From contig NZ_BNBM01000009.1 of assembly GCF_014655715.1 (NCBI RefSeq), positions 291,715-355,714 on the forward strand: DNA of 64,000 nt, given 5' to 3'. The stretch's first letter is position 1. The number at the start of each line of letters is the position of its first letter. The notes beneath the pieces were generated by a model, which saw only the letters and a program-made list of their open reading frames with translations, was not told the DNA's origin and did not search any database. Position numbers and translations under genes: made by a program. This DNA is from Streptomyces lanatus. GTDB lineage: Bacteria; Actinomycetota; Actinomycetes; Streptomycetales; Streptomycetaceae. Below are positions 26,171 through 35,074 of this stretch, piece after piece.

Positions 26171-27196
26171 ATGCGCATTGGTGTCCTCACGTCCGGCGGC
26201 GACTGCCCCGGCCTGAACGCCGTCATCCGGTCCGTCGTGCACCGCGCCGTCGTCGACCACGGCGACGAGGTCATCGGCTTCCGGGACGGTTGGAAGGGCC
26301 TCCTGGAGTGCGACTACCTCAAGCTCGACCTCGACGCGGTGGGTGGCATCCTCGCCCGCGGCGGCACGATCCTCGGCTCCTCCCGGGTCCAGCCCTCCCA
26401 TCTGCGGGACGGCGTGGAGCGGGCCAAGGGGCATGTCGAGGAGCTCGGCCTCGACGCGATCATCCCCATCGGCGGTGAGGGCACGCTGAAGGCCGCCCGC
26501 CTGATGTCGGACAGCGGCCTGCCCGTCGTGGGTGTGCCGAAGACCATCGACAACGACATCGCGGTCACGGATGTCACCTTCGGTTTCGACACCGCCGTGA
26601 CAGTGGCGACCGAGGCGCTGGACCGGCTCAAGACCACCGCCGAGTCCCATCAGCGGGTGCTCGTCGTCGAGGTCATGGGGCGGCACACCGGCTGGATCGC
26701 GCTGCACTCCGGCATGGCGGCCGGCGCGCATGCCGTGGTCGTACCGGAACGGCCCTTCGACATCGAGGAGTTGACCCGGGTCGTCGGGGAGCGGTTCCAG
26801 GCGGGCAAGCGGTTCGCGATCGTGGTGGCGGCCGAGGGTGCCAAGCCGAAGGCCGGGACCATGGCGTTCGACGAGGGCGGCAAGGACGTCTACGGCCATG
26901 AGCGGTTCGCCGGGATCGCCCGTCAGCTGTCCATCGAGCTGGAGGAGCGGCTCGGCAAGGAGGCGCGGCCGGTGATCCTGGGGCATGTGCAGCGGGGCGG
27001 TACGCCCACCGCGTACGACCGGGTGCTGGCGACCCGCTTCGGGTGGCATGCGGTGGAGGCCGTGCACCGGGGTGAGTTCGGGAAGATGACCGCGTTGCGG
27101 GGGACCGACATCGTGATGGTGTCGCTCGCCGAGGCCGTGGAGACGCTGAAGACCGTTCCGGACAACCGCTACGAAGAGGCGGAGTGCGTGCTCTGA
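26171..27196 (+). CDS. pfkA: 6-phosphofructokinase
   Basis: 341 residues from ATG 26171; an upstream in-frame extension has no similarity. PFK motifs: LTSGGDCPGLNAVIR (ATP site), GGEGTLKAA, PKTIDNDI (catalytic Asp), MGRHTGWIAL, and GHVQRGG (fructose-6-phosphate effector region). The residues discriminating donor use are Gly in GGEGT and Lys in PKTIDND, the actinobacterial group-III pattern usually ATP-dependent (PPi enzymes have Asp in the first). Streptomycetes carry up to three pfkA paralogues. It is monocistronic, with a terminator downstream. Confidence 0.95.
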   Translation: MRIGVLTSGGDCPGLNAVIRSVVHRAVVDHGDEVIGFRDGWKGLLECDYLKLDLDAVGGILARGGTILGSSRVQPSHLRDGVERAKGHVEELGLDAIIPIGGEGTLKAARLMSDSGLPVVGVPKTIDNDIAVTDVTFGFDTAVTVATEALDRLKTTAESHQRVLVVEVMGRHTGWIALHSGMAAGAHAVVVPERPFDIEELTRVVGERFQAGKRFAIVVAAEGAKPKAGTMAFDEGGKDVYGHERFAGIARQLSIELEERLGKEARPVILGHVQRGGTPTAYDRVLATRFGWHAVEAVHRGEFGKMTALRGTDIVMVSLAEAVETLKTVPDNRYEEAECVL

Positions 27197-27213
27197 GTAG
27201 CGCGCTCGTGATT

Positions 27214-27243
27214 TGCCCCCGGTGACCGCGGTCGCCGGGGGCA
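27214..27243 (+). terminator. hairpin terminator after pfkA
   Basis: A 9-bp stem, TGCCCCCGG (27214-27222) with CCGGGGGCA (27235-27243), encloses a further palindrome GACCGCGGTC. It lies 18 bp after the stop, with only a weak T stretch following, as is usual in Streptomyces. Confidence 0.7.
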
Positions 27244-27299
27244 GTTCTAGTCTGTGGGGGACAGACAGCGCTCAACCCCCATGAATCAGGAGCCGCCGG

Positions 27300-28250
27300 A
27301 TGGATCACAGCGGGCACGGCATGATGATGGATCTGCCGCCGTTCACGCTGGGGCGGGGGCTTTCGTGGTCCGCGGACCCGTTCTTCCTCGTCGCCTGTCT
27401 GGTGGGGCTCGCGCTTTACGCGTGGGGTGTCGTGCGGCTGCGGCGGCGTGGTGACAAGTGGCCCGTGGGGCGGACCGTCTCCTATGTCCTCGGTGTGCTG
27501 TCCGTGATGCTCGTCATGTGCACCGGGCTGAATGACTACGGAATGGTCATGTTCAGCGTGCATATGGTGCAGCACATGGTGATCAGCATGCTGTCGCCGA
27601 TTCTGCTTCTGCTGGGCGCGCCCGTCACCCTGGCACTGCGCGCGCTGCCGCCCGCCGGGCGAGGACGCAAGGGGCTGCGGGAATTGCTGCTGGCCCTGCT
27701 GCACAGCCGGTACATGCGGATCATCACGCATCCCGCGTTCACCATTCCGCTGTTCATCGCCAGCCTTTACGCGCTGTACTTCACTCCGATCTTCGACTTC
27801 CTGATGGGCTCCAAGGCGGGGCACATCGGGATGATGGTGCACTTCCTGGCCGTGGGTGTGGTGTTCTTCTGGCCGATCATCGGCGTGGATCCCGGACCGC
27901 ACCGGCCGGGGTATCTGATGCGGATGCTGGAGCTGTTCGCCGGTATGCCGTTCCACGCGTTCTTCGGGATCGCGTTGATGATGGCGTCGACGCCGATGGT
28001 CGAGACGTTCAAGAACCCGCCCGCCTCCCTCGGCATCGACGCGCTCTCCGACCAGAACGCGGCCGGCGGTATCGCCTGGGCGTTCAGTGAGATTCCGTCC
28101 GTGCTGGTGCTGATCGCGCTGCTGTTCCAGTGGTACGGCTCCGAGCAGCGGCAGGCCAAGCGCAAGGACCGGGCCGCCGACCGCGACGGCGACAAGGAAC
28201 TCGAGGCGTACAACGCCTATTTGGCCTCATTGAACGCACGCGGAAACTGA
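27300..28250 (+). CDS. cytochrome c oxidase assembly factor CtaG/caa3-type membrane protein
   Basis: 316 residues, about seven membrane segments, with AGGAG upstream of the ATG. The caa3_CtaG family core is visible: GLNDYGMVMFSVHMVQHMVISMLSPILLLLGAPV and the conserved HxxM/H residues in the second and later helices. The N-terminus is rich in His and Met (MDHSGHGMMMD), a likely copper-handling segment. CtaG proteins aid copper insertion into cytochrome oxidase. The C-terminal tail is charged and cytoplasmic. Confidence 0.88.
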   Translation: MDHSGHGMMMDLPPFTLGRGLSWSADPFFLVACLVGLALYAWGVVRLRRRGDKWPVGRTVSYVLGVLSVMLVMCTGLNDYGMVMFSVHMVQHMVISMLSPILLLLGAPVTLALRALPPAGRGRKGLRELLLALLHSRYMRIITHPAFTIPLFIASLYALYFTPIFDFLMGSKAGHIGMMVHFLAVGVVFFWPIIGVDPGPHRPGYLMRMLELFAGMPFHAFFGIALMMASTPMVETFKNPPASLGIDALSDQNAAGGIAWAFSEIPSVLVLIALLFQWYGSEQRQAKRKDRAADRDGDKELEAYNAYLASLNARGN

Positions 28251-28327
28251 GGAAACCGGAGAAAACCGAAAGGCTTCGCCTTTCAGTAGCATGAAGCGCG
28301 TCGGGGGAACCGCCGGGGGGAGCGGTA

Positions 28328-29710
28328 ATGGCGCTTCGCGTTTTCGTACACAGGTCCGGGAAAACGGCGATTCGGAGGATCGCCGTCCTGTTGGTCCTCG
28401 TTCTCGCGCTGAGCGGGTGCGACCGGGACGCACCGCTGTTCATGGTGAAGGCGGTCGCCGCAGGAGTTCCTTCGCTCGCGCCCTTCTTCGACGAGAGCCA
28501 GGGGCTCGGGCGGGACGATACGCGGGTCAGCGCGGGATCGGCCGCGCGCGGTGGTGGTGGTCTTCAGCAGGGGGACACACCGGGTCTGTACGGCGGTTCG
28601 AGGCAGCCGGCGATCTGCGATGTCGTACGGCTGAAGGAGTTCCTCACCGATCCCGCCAATGAACGCAAGGCACAGGCGTGGGCAGCCGCGCTGTCCCTCA
28701 CCACGGACGGGATTCCGGGTTATCTGGATCGCCTCACACCTGTTCTCCTGCGTCACGACACCCTCGTACGGAATCACGACTACAAGAAGGGGAAGGCCGC
28801 CCCTTTCAACGCTCTGCTCCAGTCGGGAATCGCGATTCTCGTGGATGAGCAGGGTCTTCCGGCGGTGAAGTGCTCGTGCGGAAATCCGCTGCGGCCCTTC
28901 GAGGGGGACACGACCCGGATAGACGTCGAGTTCGATGACCGCAATGAGGAGTGGAAGGGGTACGAGAAGGCGTCCGTCGTGGCCGTGCGGCCGGCGCCGC
29001 GGAAAGTGGAGCGGCTCGCTCTCGTCGACGTGGACGAGCCGGACCGGGGCATCAGCCGTCCTGTCGGGACGACCGGCGAGGACGACACCGCGTTCGACAC
29101 GCGTGAGCGGCGTGCGGTGCCCGACCTCGCCGGGGCGACGTTCGGGCAGGCGAGCCGGCGGCTGGCCGACGAGGGGCTGGCGGTCGGCTTCGACGGCGGG
29201 GGGCTGCCACCGGACGACGCCAGGGTGACGGCATCGGATCCGCCGGCCGGGACCGAGCTGCGGTTCGGGGAGTACGTGACGTTGAGCGTGGCCGGCGGGA
29301 GTTCCGGTTCCGGTGGTTCCGGGTCGTCGGACGGGAGTACGTCCACTCCCCCGGGCTCGGGGACACCGGGCTCAGGGACACCGACGAGCCCTTCGCCGTC
29401 GACACCGTCGCCATCGGCACCGTCGTCGCCCGGTCCCGGCGCCACGAGCGGACCCCCGTCCCCGAGCACGCCCTCCTCTGCGCCGCCTTCCGCTTCCTCG
29501 CCTCCCGCGTCGACCAGGACCCCCACAACCAGCTCACCACCACCCCCGCCACCGCCGTCCCCACCCCCGTCCAGCTCACCCGCGAAGACCACGAGCGCGC
29601 CCCCGACCAGCGCCCCGGTCACCAGCAGCGCGCCGCCGCCGGAGAGCAGCGGGCCCGCCACCACCGACCCGGTGAGCGGCACGCCCTCCGCCACGAGCAC
29701 CACCGCCTAG
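28328..29710 (+). CDS. PASTA-domain lipoprotein (DUF6777-like)
   Basis: 460 residues. The N-terminal signal ends in a lipobox (LALSGC, Cys about 31), so it is probably a membrane-anchored lipoprotein. A globular region (about 95-250) contains CSCGNPLRPF and resembles Streptomyces DUF6777 proteins. A single PASTA domain (about 263-330) follows: VPDLAGATFGQASRRLADEGL, SDPPAGTELRFGEYVTLSVAGG. The last 130 residues are a Pro/Ser/Thr-rich unstructured tail that could span or bind the wall. PASTA domains bind peptidoglycan fragments or beta-lactams. It lies 34 bp before a Ser/Thr kinase with no PASTA of its own, suggesting a functional pair. Confidence 0.85.
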   Translation: MALRVFVHRSGKTAIRRIAVLLVLVLALSGCDRDAPLFMVKAVAAGVPSLAPFFDESQGLGRDDTRVSAGSAARGGGGLQQGDTPGLYGGSRQPAICDVVRLKEFLTDPANERKAQAWAAALSLTTDGIPGYLDRLTPVLLRHDTLVRNHDYKKGKAAPFNALLQSGIAILVDEQGLPAVKCSCGNPLRPFEGDTTRIDVEFDDRNEEWKGYEKASVVAVRPAPRKVERLALVDVDEPDRGISRPVGTTGEDDTAFDTRERRAVPDLAGATFGQASRRLADEGLAVGFDGGGLPPDDARVTASDPPAGTELRFGEYVTLSVAGGSSGSGGSGSSDGSTSTPPGSGTPGSGTPTSPSPSTPSPSAPSSPGPGATSGPPSPSTPSSAPPSASSPPASTRTPTTSSPPPPPPPSPPPSSSPAKTTSAPPTSAPVTSSAPPPESSGPATTDPVSGTPSATSTTA

Positions 29711-29744
29711 CAACCGCGCACCCGCAGAACCCGGGAGTCACCGG

Positions 29745-31583
29745 ATGCATTCAGGATCACCGACGTCGGGAGTGGGCCGGGTCATCGCCGGCCGCTATCT
29801 GCTGCTGAACCGGCTCGGCAGCGGCGGGATGGGCCATGTCTGGCTCGCCCACGACCAGAGACTCGCCTGCGAGGTCGCGCTCAAGGAGATCGTGTTCCGG
29901 GACCCGGCCGAGGCCGACGAGCGCGAGGCCCGAGTGGCCCGCGCCCGCGCGGAGGCACGGCACGCGGCGGGGCTGCGCGGGCATCCGCATGTGGTGACCG
30001 TGCACGATGTGCTGGAGCACGAGGGGCTGCCGTGGATCGTCATGGAGTATGTCGAGGGTGCCGTCAACCTGCGTGATCTGATCGACCGGCGCGGCCCGCT
30101 GGCGCCCGCCGAATGCGCCCGTATCGGGCTCGCCGTGCTCGACGCGCTGACCGCGGGGCACCGGCGGGGCGTCATGCACCGGGATGTGAAACCGGCGAAC
30201 ATCCTGCTGGCGCCGGACCGCTCCGGGGCGCCGTACGGCCGGGTGCTGCTCACCGACTACGGCATCTCGGTGCAGCCGGACGCCGGTGAGACGCGGTACA
30301 CGATGGCGTCGGTGCTGGTGGGCACGACGGGCTATCTGGCGCCGGAGCGGGTCACGGGCGGGGCGCCCACGCCGGCCACCGATCTGTTCTCGCTGGGCTG
30401 CACCCTGTACTACGGCGTCGAGGGCCGGGGTCCCTTCGACCGGGAGTCGCATCTGGCGGAGCTCACCGCGGTGGTCATGGAGGAGCCCCGGGCGGCCGGG
30501 CGGGCCGGGGCGCTGGGGCCCGTGCTGCGGGCGCTGCTGGAGAAGGATCCGGCGCGGCGGTGGCCTGCCGCCGAGGCGGAGGCGGCGCTGTCGCGGCTCG
30601 TCGTTCCGGAGGCCGACGCGTATGCGCGCACGCAGACCGATCTCGGTTCGCAGCCGCCCTGGGGTGGTGTGCCGCCTCCGGGGCCGGTGCGGCCGGTGCC
30701 TGACGTGGTGGGGTTCGGATCGCCGGCCGGCGGCTGGTCACCCGGACCCCGTCAGCCGGCCGGTACCGGGCGCCGCGTCCAGCACGCCGTCCTCGCCGGT
30801 CTGCTCGGGCTGGCGCTCGCGGGGACCGGCGTCTGGTACGCCCTGTCGCAGCAGGCGGACACCGACGGGACGCGGCGGCCGTACGGTGCCGCGGTCGGGC
30901 TCGGTGAACCCCTGAAGGGCGGGGACTGTGTGCTCGCCGACTGGCCCGGCACGGCCGCCTTCCAGGGCACGCCCCGGCTGAGTGTGGACCCCAGCTGCGG
31001 TGAGAAGGCGCCCGACGGGCAGGTGATGGGGTTCGTCGCCGCCGGGTCCGCCGCCGAGGCGCGGCGGGAGGGGCCTGCGGGGTGCGAGAAGCGGACGGAG
31101 GATGTCCGGGAGCGGCTCGCGGACGTCCGTAGCGTCGCCGTGGTGCCGACCGAGGCGGGGTTCGAGGCGGCCGGGCGGCGTACGGCGTGTCTGGTACTGG
31201 GCGGGCACGGGCCGGTGTTCGGGCCGCTGGGCGAGCACCGCAGGGCGGGGTCGGCGTTCGCGGACACGGCGACCATGCAGCGCCGGGACTGTCTGGACGT
31301 CCGCTCGCGCCGGGACGCCCGGCTGGTGTCCTGTGCGGGCCCGCACGACGAGCAGGTGCTCGGATTCGCCCGGCTCGGCGCCGATGTCACGCTGAGTGAG
31401 GCCCGTACGGAATCGGACACGGTGTGTGCCCGCGTGGTGCCGCCGCGTGACTACGGATTCGATCCCTCCGTGTACACGGCCGGGTCCTGGACCAGCGAAG
31501 GGTCCTGGAAAACGGGGACTCATTTCGTCGTGTGCACCGTCCGGAGGCAGAACGGGGGCACCATGGAGGGGGACGAACCTTAG
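29745..31583 (+). CDS. membrane Ser/Thr protein kinase with septum-formation-like ectodomain
   Basis: 612 residues. The Hanks-type kinase domain (about 15-285) has glycine loop GSGGMGHV, Lys47 in VALKE, catalytic HRDVKPAN (D147), DYG (D171, Tyr in place of Phe) and YLAPERV. After a juxtamembrane linker comes one membrane helix (about 348-365, VLAGLLGLALAGTGVWYAL). The extracellular part contains two cysteine-bearing modules resembling the Septum_form family (SCGEKAPDGQVMGFV and SCAGPHDEQVLGFARL). Active-site residues are intact, so it should be an active kinase. It sits between a PASTA lipoprotein and a tiny membrane protein, probably co-transcribed. Confidence 0.92.
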   Translation: MHSGSPTSGVGRVIAGRYLLLNRLGSGGMGHVWLAHDQRLACEVALKEIVFRDPAEADEREARVARARAEARHAAGLRGHPHVVTVHDVLEHEGLPWIVMEYVEGAVNLRDLIDRRGPLAPAECARIGLAVLDALTAGHRRGVMHRDVKPANILLAPDRSGAPYGRVLLTDYGISVQPDAGETRYTMASVLVGTTGYLAPERVTGGAPTPATDLFSLGCTLYYGVEGRGPFDRESHLAELTAVVMEEPRAAGRAGALGPVLRALLEKDPARRWPAAEAEAALSRLVVPEADAYARTQTDLGSQPPWGGVPPPGPVRPVPDVVGFGSPAGGWSPGPRQPAGTGRRVQHAVLAGLLGLALAGTGVWYALSQQADTDGTRRPYGAAVGLGEPLKGGDCVLADWPGTAAFQGTPRLSVDPSCGEKAPDGQVMGFVAAGSAAEARREGPAGCEKRTEDVRERLADVRSVAVVPTEAGFEAAGRRTACLVLGGHGPVFGPLGEHRRAGSAFADTATMQRRDCLDVRSRRDARLVSCAGPHDEQVLGFARLGADVTLSEARTESDTVCARVVPPRDYGFDPSVYTAGSWTSEGSWKTGTHFVVCTVRRQNGGTMEGDEP

Positions 31584-31602
31584 GCCTGAGGAGGGTGTTG
31601 CG

Positions 31603-31773
31603 ATGCCCGGTTCTACGGACGGCTCTACGAAGGCGATGGGAGTGCTCACCGTCGGCGGACTCGTCGTGGTGACGGCCTACACGGTGGCACTCGGGAGCAA
31701 TGGCTGGCTGTGGTTCGGGTGGGTGGTGCTCGGCCTGATCACGCTGGGGATGGTTGTCAGCCGCCCCACGTGA
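31603..31773 (+). CDS. small membrane protein, 56 aa
   Basis: ATG 31603 follows GAGGAGGG by a good distance. The product has two hydrophobic segments (VLTVGGLVVVTAYTVAL and WLWFGWVVLGLITLGMVV), likely a helical hairpin in the membrane. It starts 19 bp after the kinase stop on the same strand, so it may be part of the kinase operon. It ends 3 bp before the convergent histidine-kinase gene. Function unknown. Confidence 0.7.
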   Translation: MPGSTDGSTKAMGVLTVGGLVVVTAYTVALGSNGWLWFGWVVLGLITLGMVVSRPT

Positions 31774-31776
31774 GGC

Positions 31777-32982
31777 TCATTCGCGAGTGAGTCGCCCCGC
31801 GGAGTGCACGCCCGGCTGGTACTTCGGCAGCCGGGCGGTCACCTTCATGCCCGCGCCCACGGCCGTCTCGATCACCAGGCCGTAGTCGTCGCCGTAGACC
31901 TGCCGCAGCCGGTCGTCGACGTTCGAGAGGCCGATGCCGCCCGACGGGCTGACCTCGCCCGCGAGGATGCGGCGCAGCAGGACGGGGTCCATTCCGGCGC
32001 CGTCGTCCTCGATCACGACGAGGGCCTCGGCGCCGGCGTCCTGTGCGGTGATCTGGATGTGGCACTTGTCGGCGGCGCCCTCCAGGCCGTGCTTGACGGC
32101 GTTCTCCACGAGGGGCTGGAGACAGAGGAAGGGCAGGGCGACCGGGAGCACCTCCGGGGCGATCTGGAGGGTGACGGAGAGGCGGTCGCCGAAGCGTGCC
32201 CGCACGAGCGCCAAGTAGTGGTCGATGGCGTGGAGTTCGTCGGCGAGGGTGGTGAAGTCGCCGTGCTTGCGGAAGGAGTAGCGGGTGAAGTCGGCGAACT
32301 CCAGGAGCAGTTCACGGGCGCGCTCGGGGTCGGTGCGGACGAACGAGGCGATCACCGCGAGCGAGTTGAAGATGAAGTGCGGGGAGATCTGGGCGCGCAG
32401 TGCCTTGATCTCGGCCTCGATGAGGCGGGTGCGGGACTGGTCGAGGTCGGCCAGTTCCAGCTGCACGGACACCCAGCGGGCCACCTCGCCGGCCGCGCGC
32501 ACCAGCACCGCCGACTCGCGGGGCGCGCAGGCGACGAGGGCGCCGTGGACCCGGTCGTCGACGGTGAGCGGGGCGACGACCGCCCAGCGCACCGGGCAGT
32601 CGGGGGCGTCGCAGGTCAGCGGGAAGGCCTCGCCGCGGCCCGACTCCAGGGGTCCCGCGAGGAGTTCCATGATCTCCGTACGGTGATGGTCGCCCACGCC
32701 GTCCCAGACCAGGACGTCCTTGCGGTCCGTGAGGCACAGCGCGTCGGTGCCGAGCAGTGAGCGGAGTCTGCGGGCCGACTTGCGGGCGGTCTCCTCGGTG
32801 AGGCCGGACCGGAGCGGGGGTGCGGCGAGGGACGCGGTGTGCAGGGTCTCGAAGGTGGCGTGCTCGACGGGGGTGCCGAGGTCGCCGAGGTTCTGCGGGC
32901 GGGCGGTGCGGCGGCCGAGCCAGAAGCCGGCGGCGAGCAGCGGGAGGATCGCCACGCACAGGCCCGCGAGGAAGCCGCTCAT
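31777..32982 (-). CDS. LytS/AlgZ-type sensor histidine kinase
   Basis: 401 residues from ATG 32982, 7 nt after GGAGG, overlapping the symporter stop by 4 nt. One N-terminal membrane helix (about 3-22), a GAF-like cytoplasmic domain (60-170), the His_kinase domain with QISPHFIFNSL (phosphoacceptor His) and a HATPase domain (LQPLVENAVKHGLEG, DDGAGMDP, GIGLSNVDDRL). Unlike classical LytS it lacks a multi-spanning sensor. It is the last gene of an operon with its LytTR regulator and a sodium:solute symporter. Confidence 0.92.
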   Translation of the reverse strand: MSGFLAGLCVAILPLLAAGFWLGRRTARPQNLGDLGTPVEHATFETLHTASLAAPPLRSGLTEETARKSARRLRSLLGTDALCLTDRKDVLVWDGVGDHHRTEIMELLAGPLESGRGEAFPLTCDAPDCPVRWAVVAPLTVDDRVHGALVACAPRESAVLVRAAGEVARWVSVQLELADLDQSRTRLIEAEIKALRAQISPHFIFNSLAVIASFVRTDPERARELLLEFADFTRYSFRKHGDFTTLADELHAIDHYLALVRARFGDRLSVTLQIAPEVLPVALPFLCLQPLVENAVKHGLEGAADKCHIQITAQDAGAEALVVIEDDGAGMDPVLLRRILAGEVSPSGGIGLSNVDDRLRQVYGDDYGLVIETAVGAGMKVTARLPKYQPGVHSAGRLTRE

Positions 32983-34691
32983 GCCTTCGCCTCCGCCCTC
33001 AGCTCCTCCGGCAGATGGAACCGGGCCAGGATCGCCGCCGTGCCGGGCGGCACCCGGCCCGGGGTCGCCAGGGACACCAGGATCATCGTGAGGAAGCCCA
33101 GCGGCACCGACCACAGGGCGGGCCAGGCGAGCAGCGCGTGGGCCGCCCCGGAGCCGGGGTAGCCGGCCATCGTCGCGGCGACGGCGAGCAGCGCGGAGCC
33201 GCCGCCGACGAGCATCCCGGCCGCCGCGCCGGGCGGGGTGAGCCGGCGCCACCAGATGCCGAGGACGAGCAGCGGGCAGAACGACGACGCCGACACGGCG
33301 AAGGCGAGCCCCACCGCGTCGGCCACCGGGAGCCCGCCGACCAGGACGCTCGCGGCGAGCGGGACGGCCATGGCGATCACCGTGCCGAGCCGGAAGTGCC
33401 GTACGCCGCGGGTCGGCAGGACGTCCTGGGTGAGCACGCCTGCGACGGCCATGGTCAGGCCCGATGCCGTGGACAGGAAGGCGGCGAAGGCACCGCCCGC
33501 GACCAGTGCGCCGAGCAGGTCGCCGCCGAGGCCGCCGATCATGCGGTCGGGCAGCAGCAGGGCGGCCGCGTCGGCGTCGCCGGTGAGGGTGAGTTCGGGG
33601 GCGTAGAGGCGGCCGAGGGCGCCGTAGACCGGGGGCAGCAGGTAGAAGGCGCCGATCAGGCCGAGCACGGCGACGGTGGTGCGGCGGGCGGCGACGCCGT
33701 GCGGGCTGGTGTAGAAGCGGACGACGACGTGCGGCAGGCCCATGGTGCCGAGGAAGGTGGCGAGGATCAGTCCGTACGTGGCGTACAGCGGGCGTTCGCC
33801 GCGGCTCTCGGCCTGCGACGGGGACAGGCCGCCGCCGGAGCTGCGGTCGCGTTCGGGGACCTGGGCGCCCTTGGCGAAGGTCAGGCTGGTGCCGGCCTCG
33901 ATCCGGTGGGTGCCGGCGGGCAGTTCGAGCTTGTCCTCCTCGTGGTCGCGGCCGTCGATCGTGCCGCTGACGGTGACAGGCAGCGGCCGGTCGAGCTTCA
34001 GCTTCAGGGTGTCGTCGACGCGGACGACGCTCTGCTCGCGGAAGGTCGCCGGTTCGTCGAAGGCCCGGCGGGGGGCGCCGTCGCTCTGCCAGGCGAGGAT
34101 CAGGAAGAGGGCGGGCACGAGCAGGGCGGTGAGCTTGAGCCAGTACTGGAAGGCCTGCACGAAGGTGATGCTGCGCATACCGCCCGCGGCGACGATGGCG
34201 ACCACGACGACGGCGACGATCAGTCCGCCGAGGGAGTCGGGGGCACCCGTCAGCACGGTCAGGGTCAGTCCGGCGCCCTGGAGCTGGGGCAGCAGATACA
34301 GCCAGCCGGTGCCGACGACGAAGGCGCCCGCGAGCCGGCGTACGGCCTGGGAGGAGAGACGGGCCTCGGCGAAGTCGGGGAGGGTGTAGGCGCCGGAGCG
34401 GCGCAGCGGGGCCGCGACGAAGAGGAGCAGGACCAGGTATCCGGCGGTGTAGCCGACCGGGTACCAGAGCATGTCGGGGCCCTGGACGAGGAGGAGGCCC
34501 GCGATGCCGAGGAAGGAGGCGGCGGAGAGGTACTCGCCGCTGATCGCGGCGGCGTTGAGGCGGGGGCCGACGGTGCGGGAGGCGACGTAGAAGTCGGAGG
34601 TGGTGCGGGATATGCGCAGCCCGAAGGCGCCGACGAGGATGGTCGCGAGGACGACCAGGGCGACGGCGGGGACGGCGTAGCTGGAGTTCAC
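32979..34691 (-). CDS. sodium:solute symporter (ActP/MctC-like, monocarboxylate type)
   Basis: 570 residues from a GTG start, with about 13 membrane segments. The SSS family signature is around FYVASRTVGPRLNAAAISGEYLSAASFLG, and GWLYLLPQLQGAGLTLTVLTG resembles cation/acetate symporters. A roughly 100-residue hydrophilic, beta-rich insertion (about 225-325, VSGTIDGRDHEEDKLELPAG) lies between helices. Expected substrate is acetate, pyruvate or another short carboxylate, not determinable here. Companion genes: the small membrane protein upstream and the histidine kinase downstream, overlapping by 4 nt. Confidence 0.9.
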   Translation of the reverse strand: MNSSYAVPAVALVVLATILVGAFGLRISRTTSDFYVASRTVGPRLNAAAISGEYLSAASFLGIAGLLLVQGPDMLWYPVGYTAGYLVLLLFVAAPLRRSGAYTLPDFAEARLSSQAVRRLAGAFVVGTGWLYLLPQLQGAGLTLTVLTGAPDSLGGLIVAVVVVAIVAAGGMRSITFVQAFQYWLKLTALLVPALFLILAWQSDGAPRRAFDEPATFREQSVVRVDDTLKLKLDRPLPVTVSGTIDGRDHEEDKLELPAGTHRIEAGTSLTFAKGAQVPERDRSSGGGLSPSQAESRGERPLYATYGLILATFLGTMGLPHVVVRFYTSPHGVAARRTTVAVLGLIGAFYLLPPVYGALGRLYAPELTLTGDADAAALLLPDRMIGGLGGDLLGALVAGGAFAAFLSTASGLTMAVAGVLTQDVLPTRGVRHFRLGTVIAMAVPLAASVLVGGLPVADAVGLAFAVSASSFCPLLVLGIWWRRLTPPGAAAGMLVGGGSALLAVAATMAGYPGSGAAHALLAWPALWSVPLGFLTMILVSLATPGRVPPGTAAILARFHLPEELRAEAKA

Positions 34692-34712
34692 GGCCGGGTC
34701 CGTTCCTCGGGC

Positions 34713-35072
34713 TCAGCGGTCTTCGACAAGGCGCACGAAGTCCCGCTCGTTGCGTTCGGCGCGCCGCACATACCAGCGAGCGAGGAGGACGAGGGGGGCG
34801 TAGAGGCAGAAGCCGAGGACCAGCCATTCCAGGCCGCGGGCGTCCGGCATGGCGGCGAACAGCAGCGGCAGGGGGCCGATGAGGAGGCCGAGGACCGCGA
34901 ACACGGTGAGGCCGGCGCGCAGTTGGGAGCGCATCAGGGAGCGGACGTAGGTGTGGCCGAGGGTGGTCTGCTCGTCGATCTCGGTGCGTGGGCGGTAGTA
35001 GCCGGAGACGGGGCGGGTGCGCCGGGGCGGACCGGTGACGACGACGCGGCGTTCGGCGGGGCTCTGGGGCAT
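34713..35072 (-). CDS. small membrane companion of the symporter (DUF485-like)
   Basis: 119 residues from ATG 35072 (8 nt after GAGGAGG); ATG 35078 is an alternative but too close to the ribosome-binding site. The N-terminal half is cytoplasmic and basic; two membrane helices follow (AGLTVFAVLGLLIGPLPLLFAAM and LEWLVLGFCLYAPLVLLARW). Position between regulator and SSS transporter matches the DUF485/YjcH companion of acetate permeases, although sequence resemblance is only general. Confidence 0.75.
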   Translation of the reverse strand: MPQSPAERRVVVTGPPRRTRPVSGYYRPRTEIDEQTTLGHTYVRSLMRSQLRAGLTVFAVLGLLIGPLPLLFAAMPDARGLEWLVLGFCLYAPLVLLARWYVRRAERNERDFVRLVEDR

Positions 35073-35074
35073 CG

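Noticed and set aside
28780..29703. 307-codon minus-strand frame opposite the lipoprotein tail
   Set aside because: It mirrors the Pro/Ser/Thr-rich region and has a repetitive Gly/Val composition; there is no start signal and no domain.
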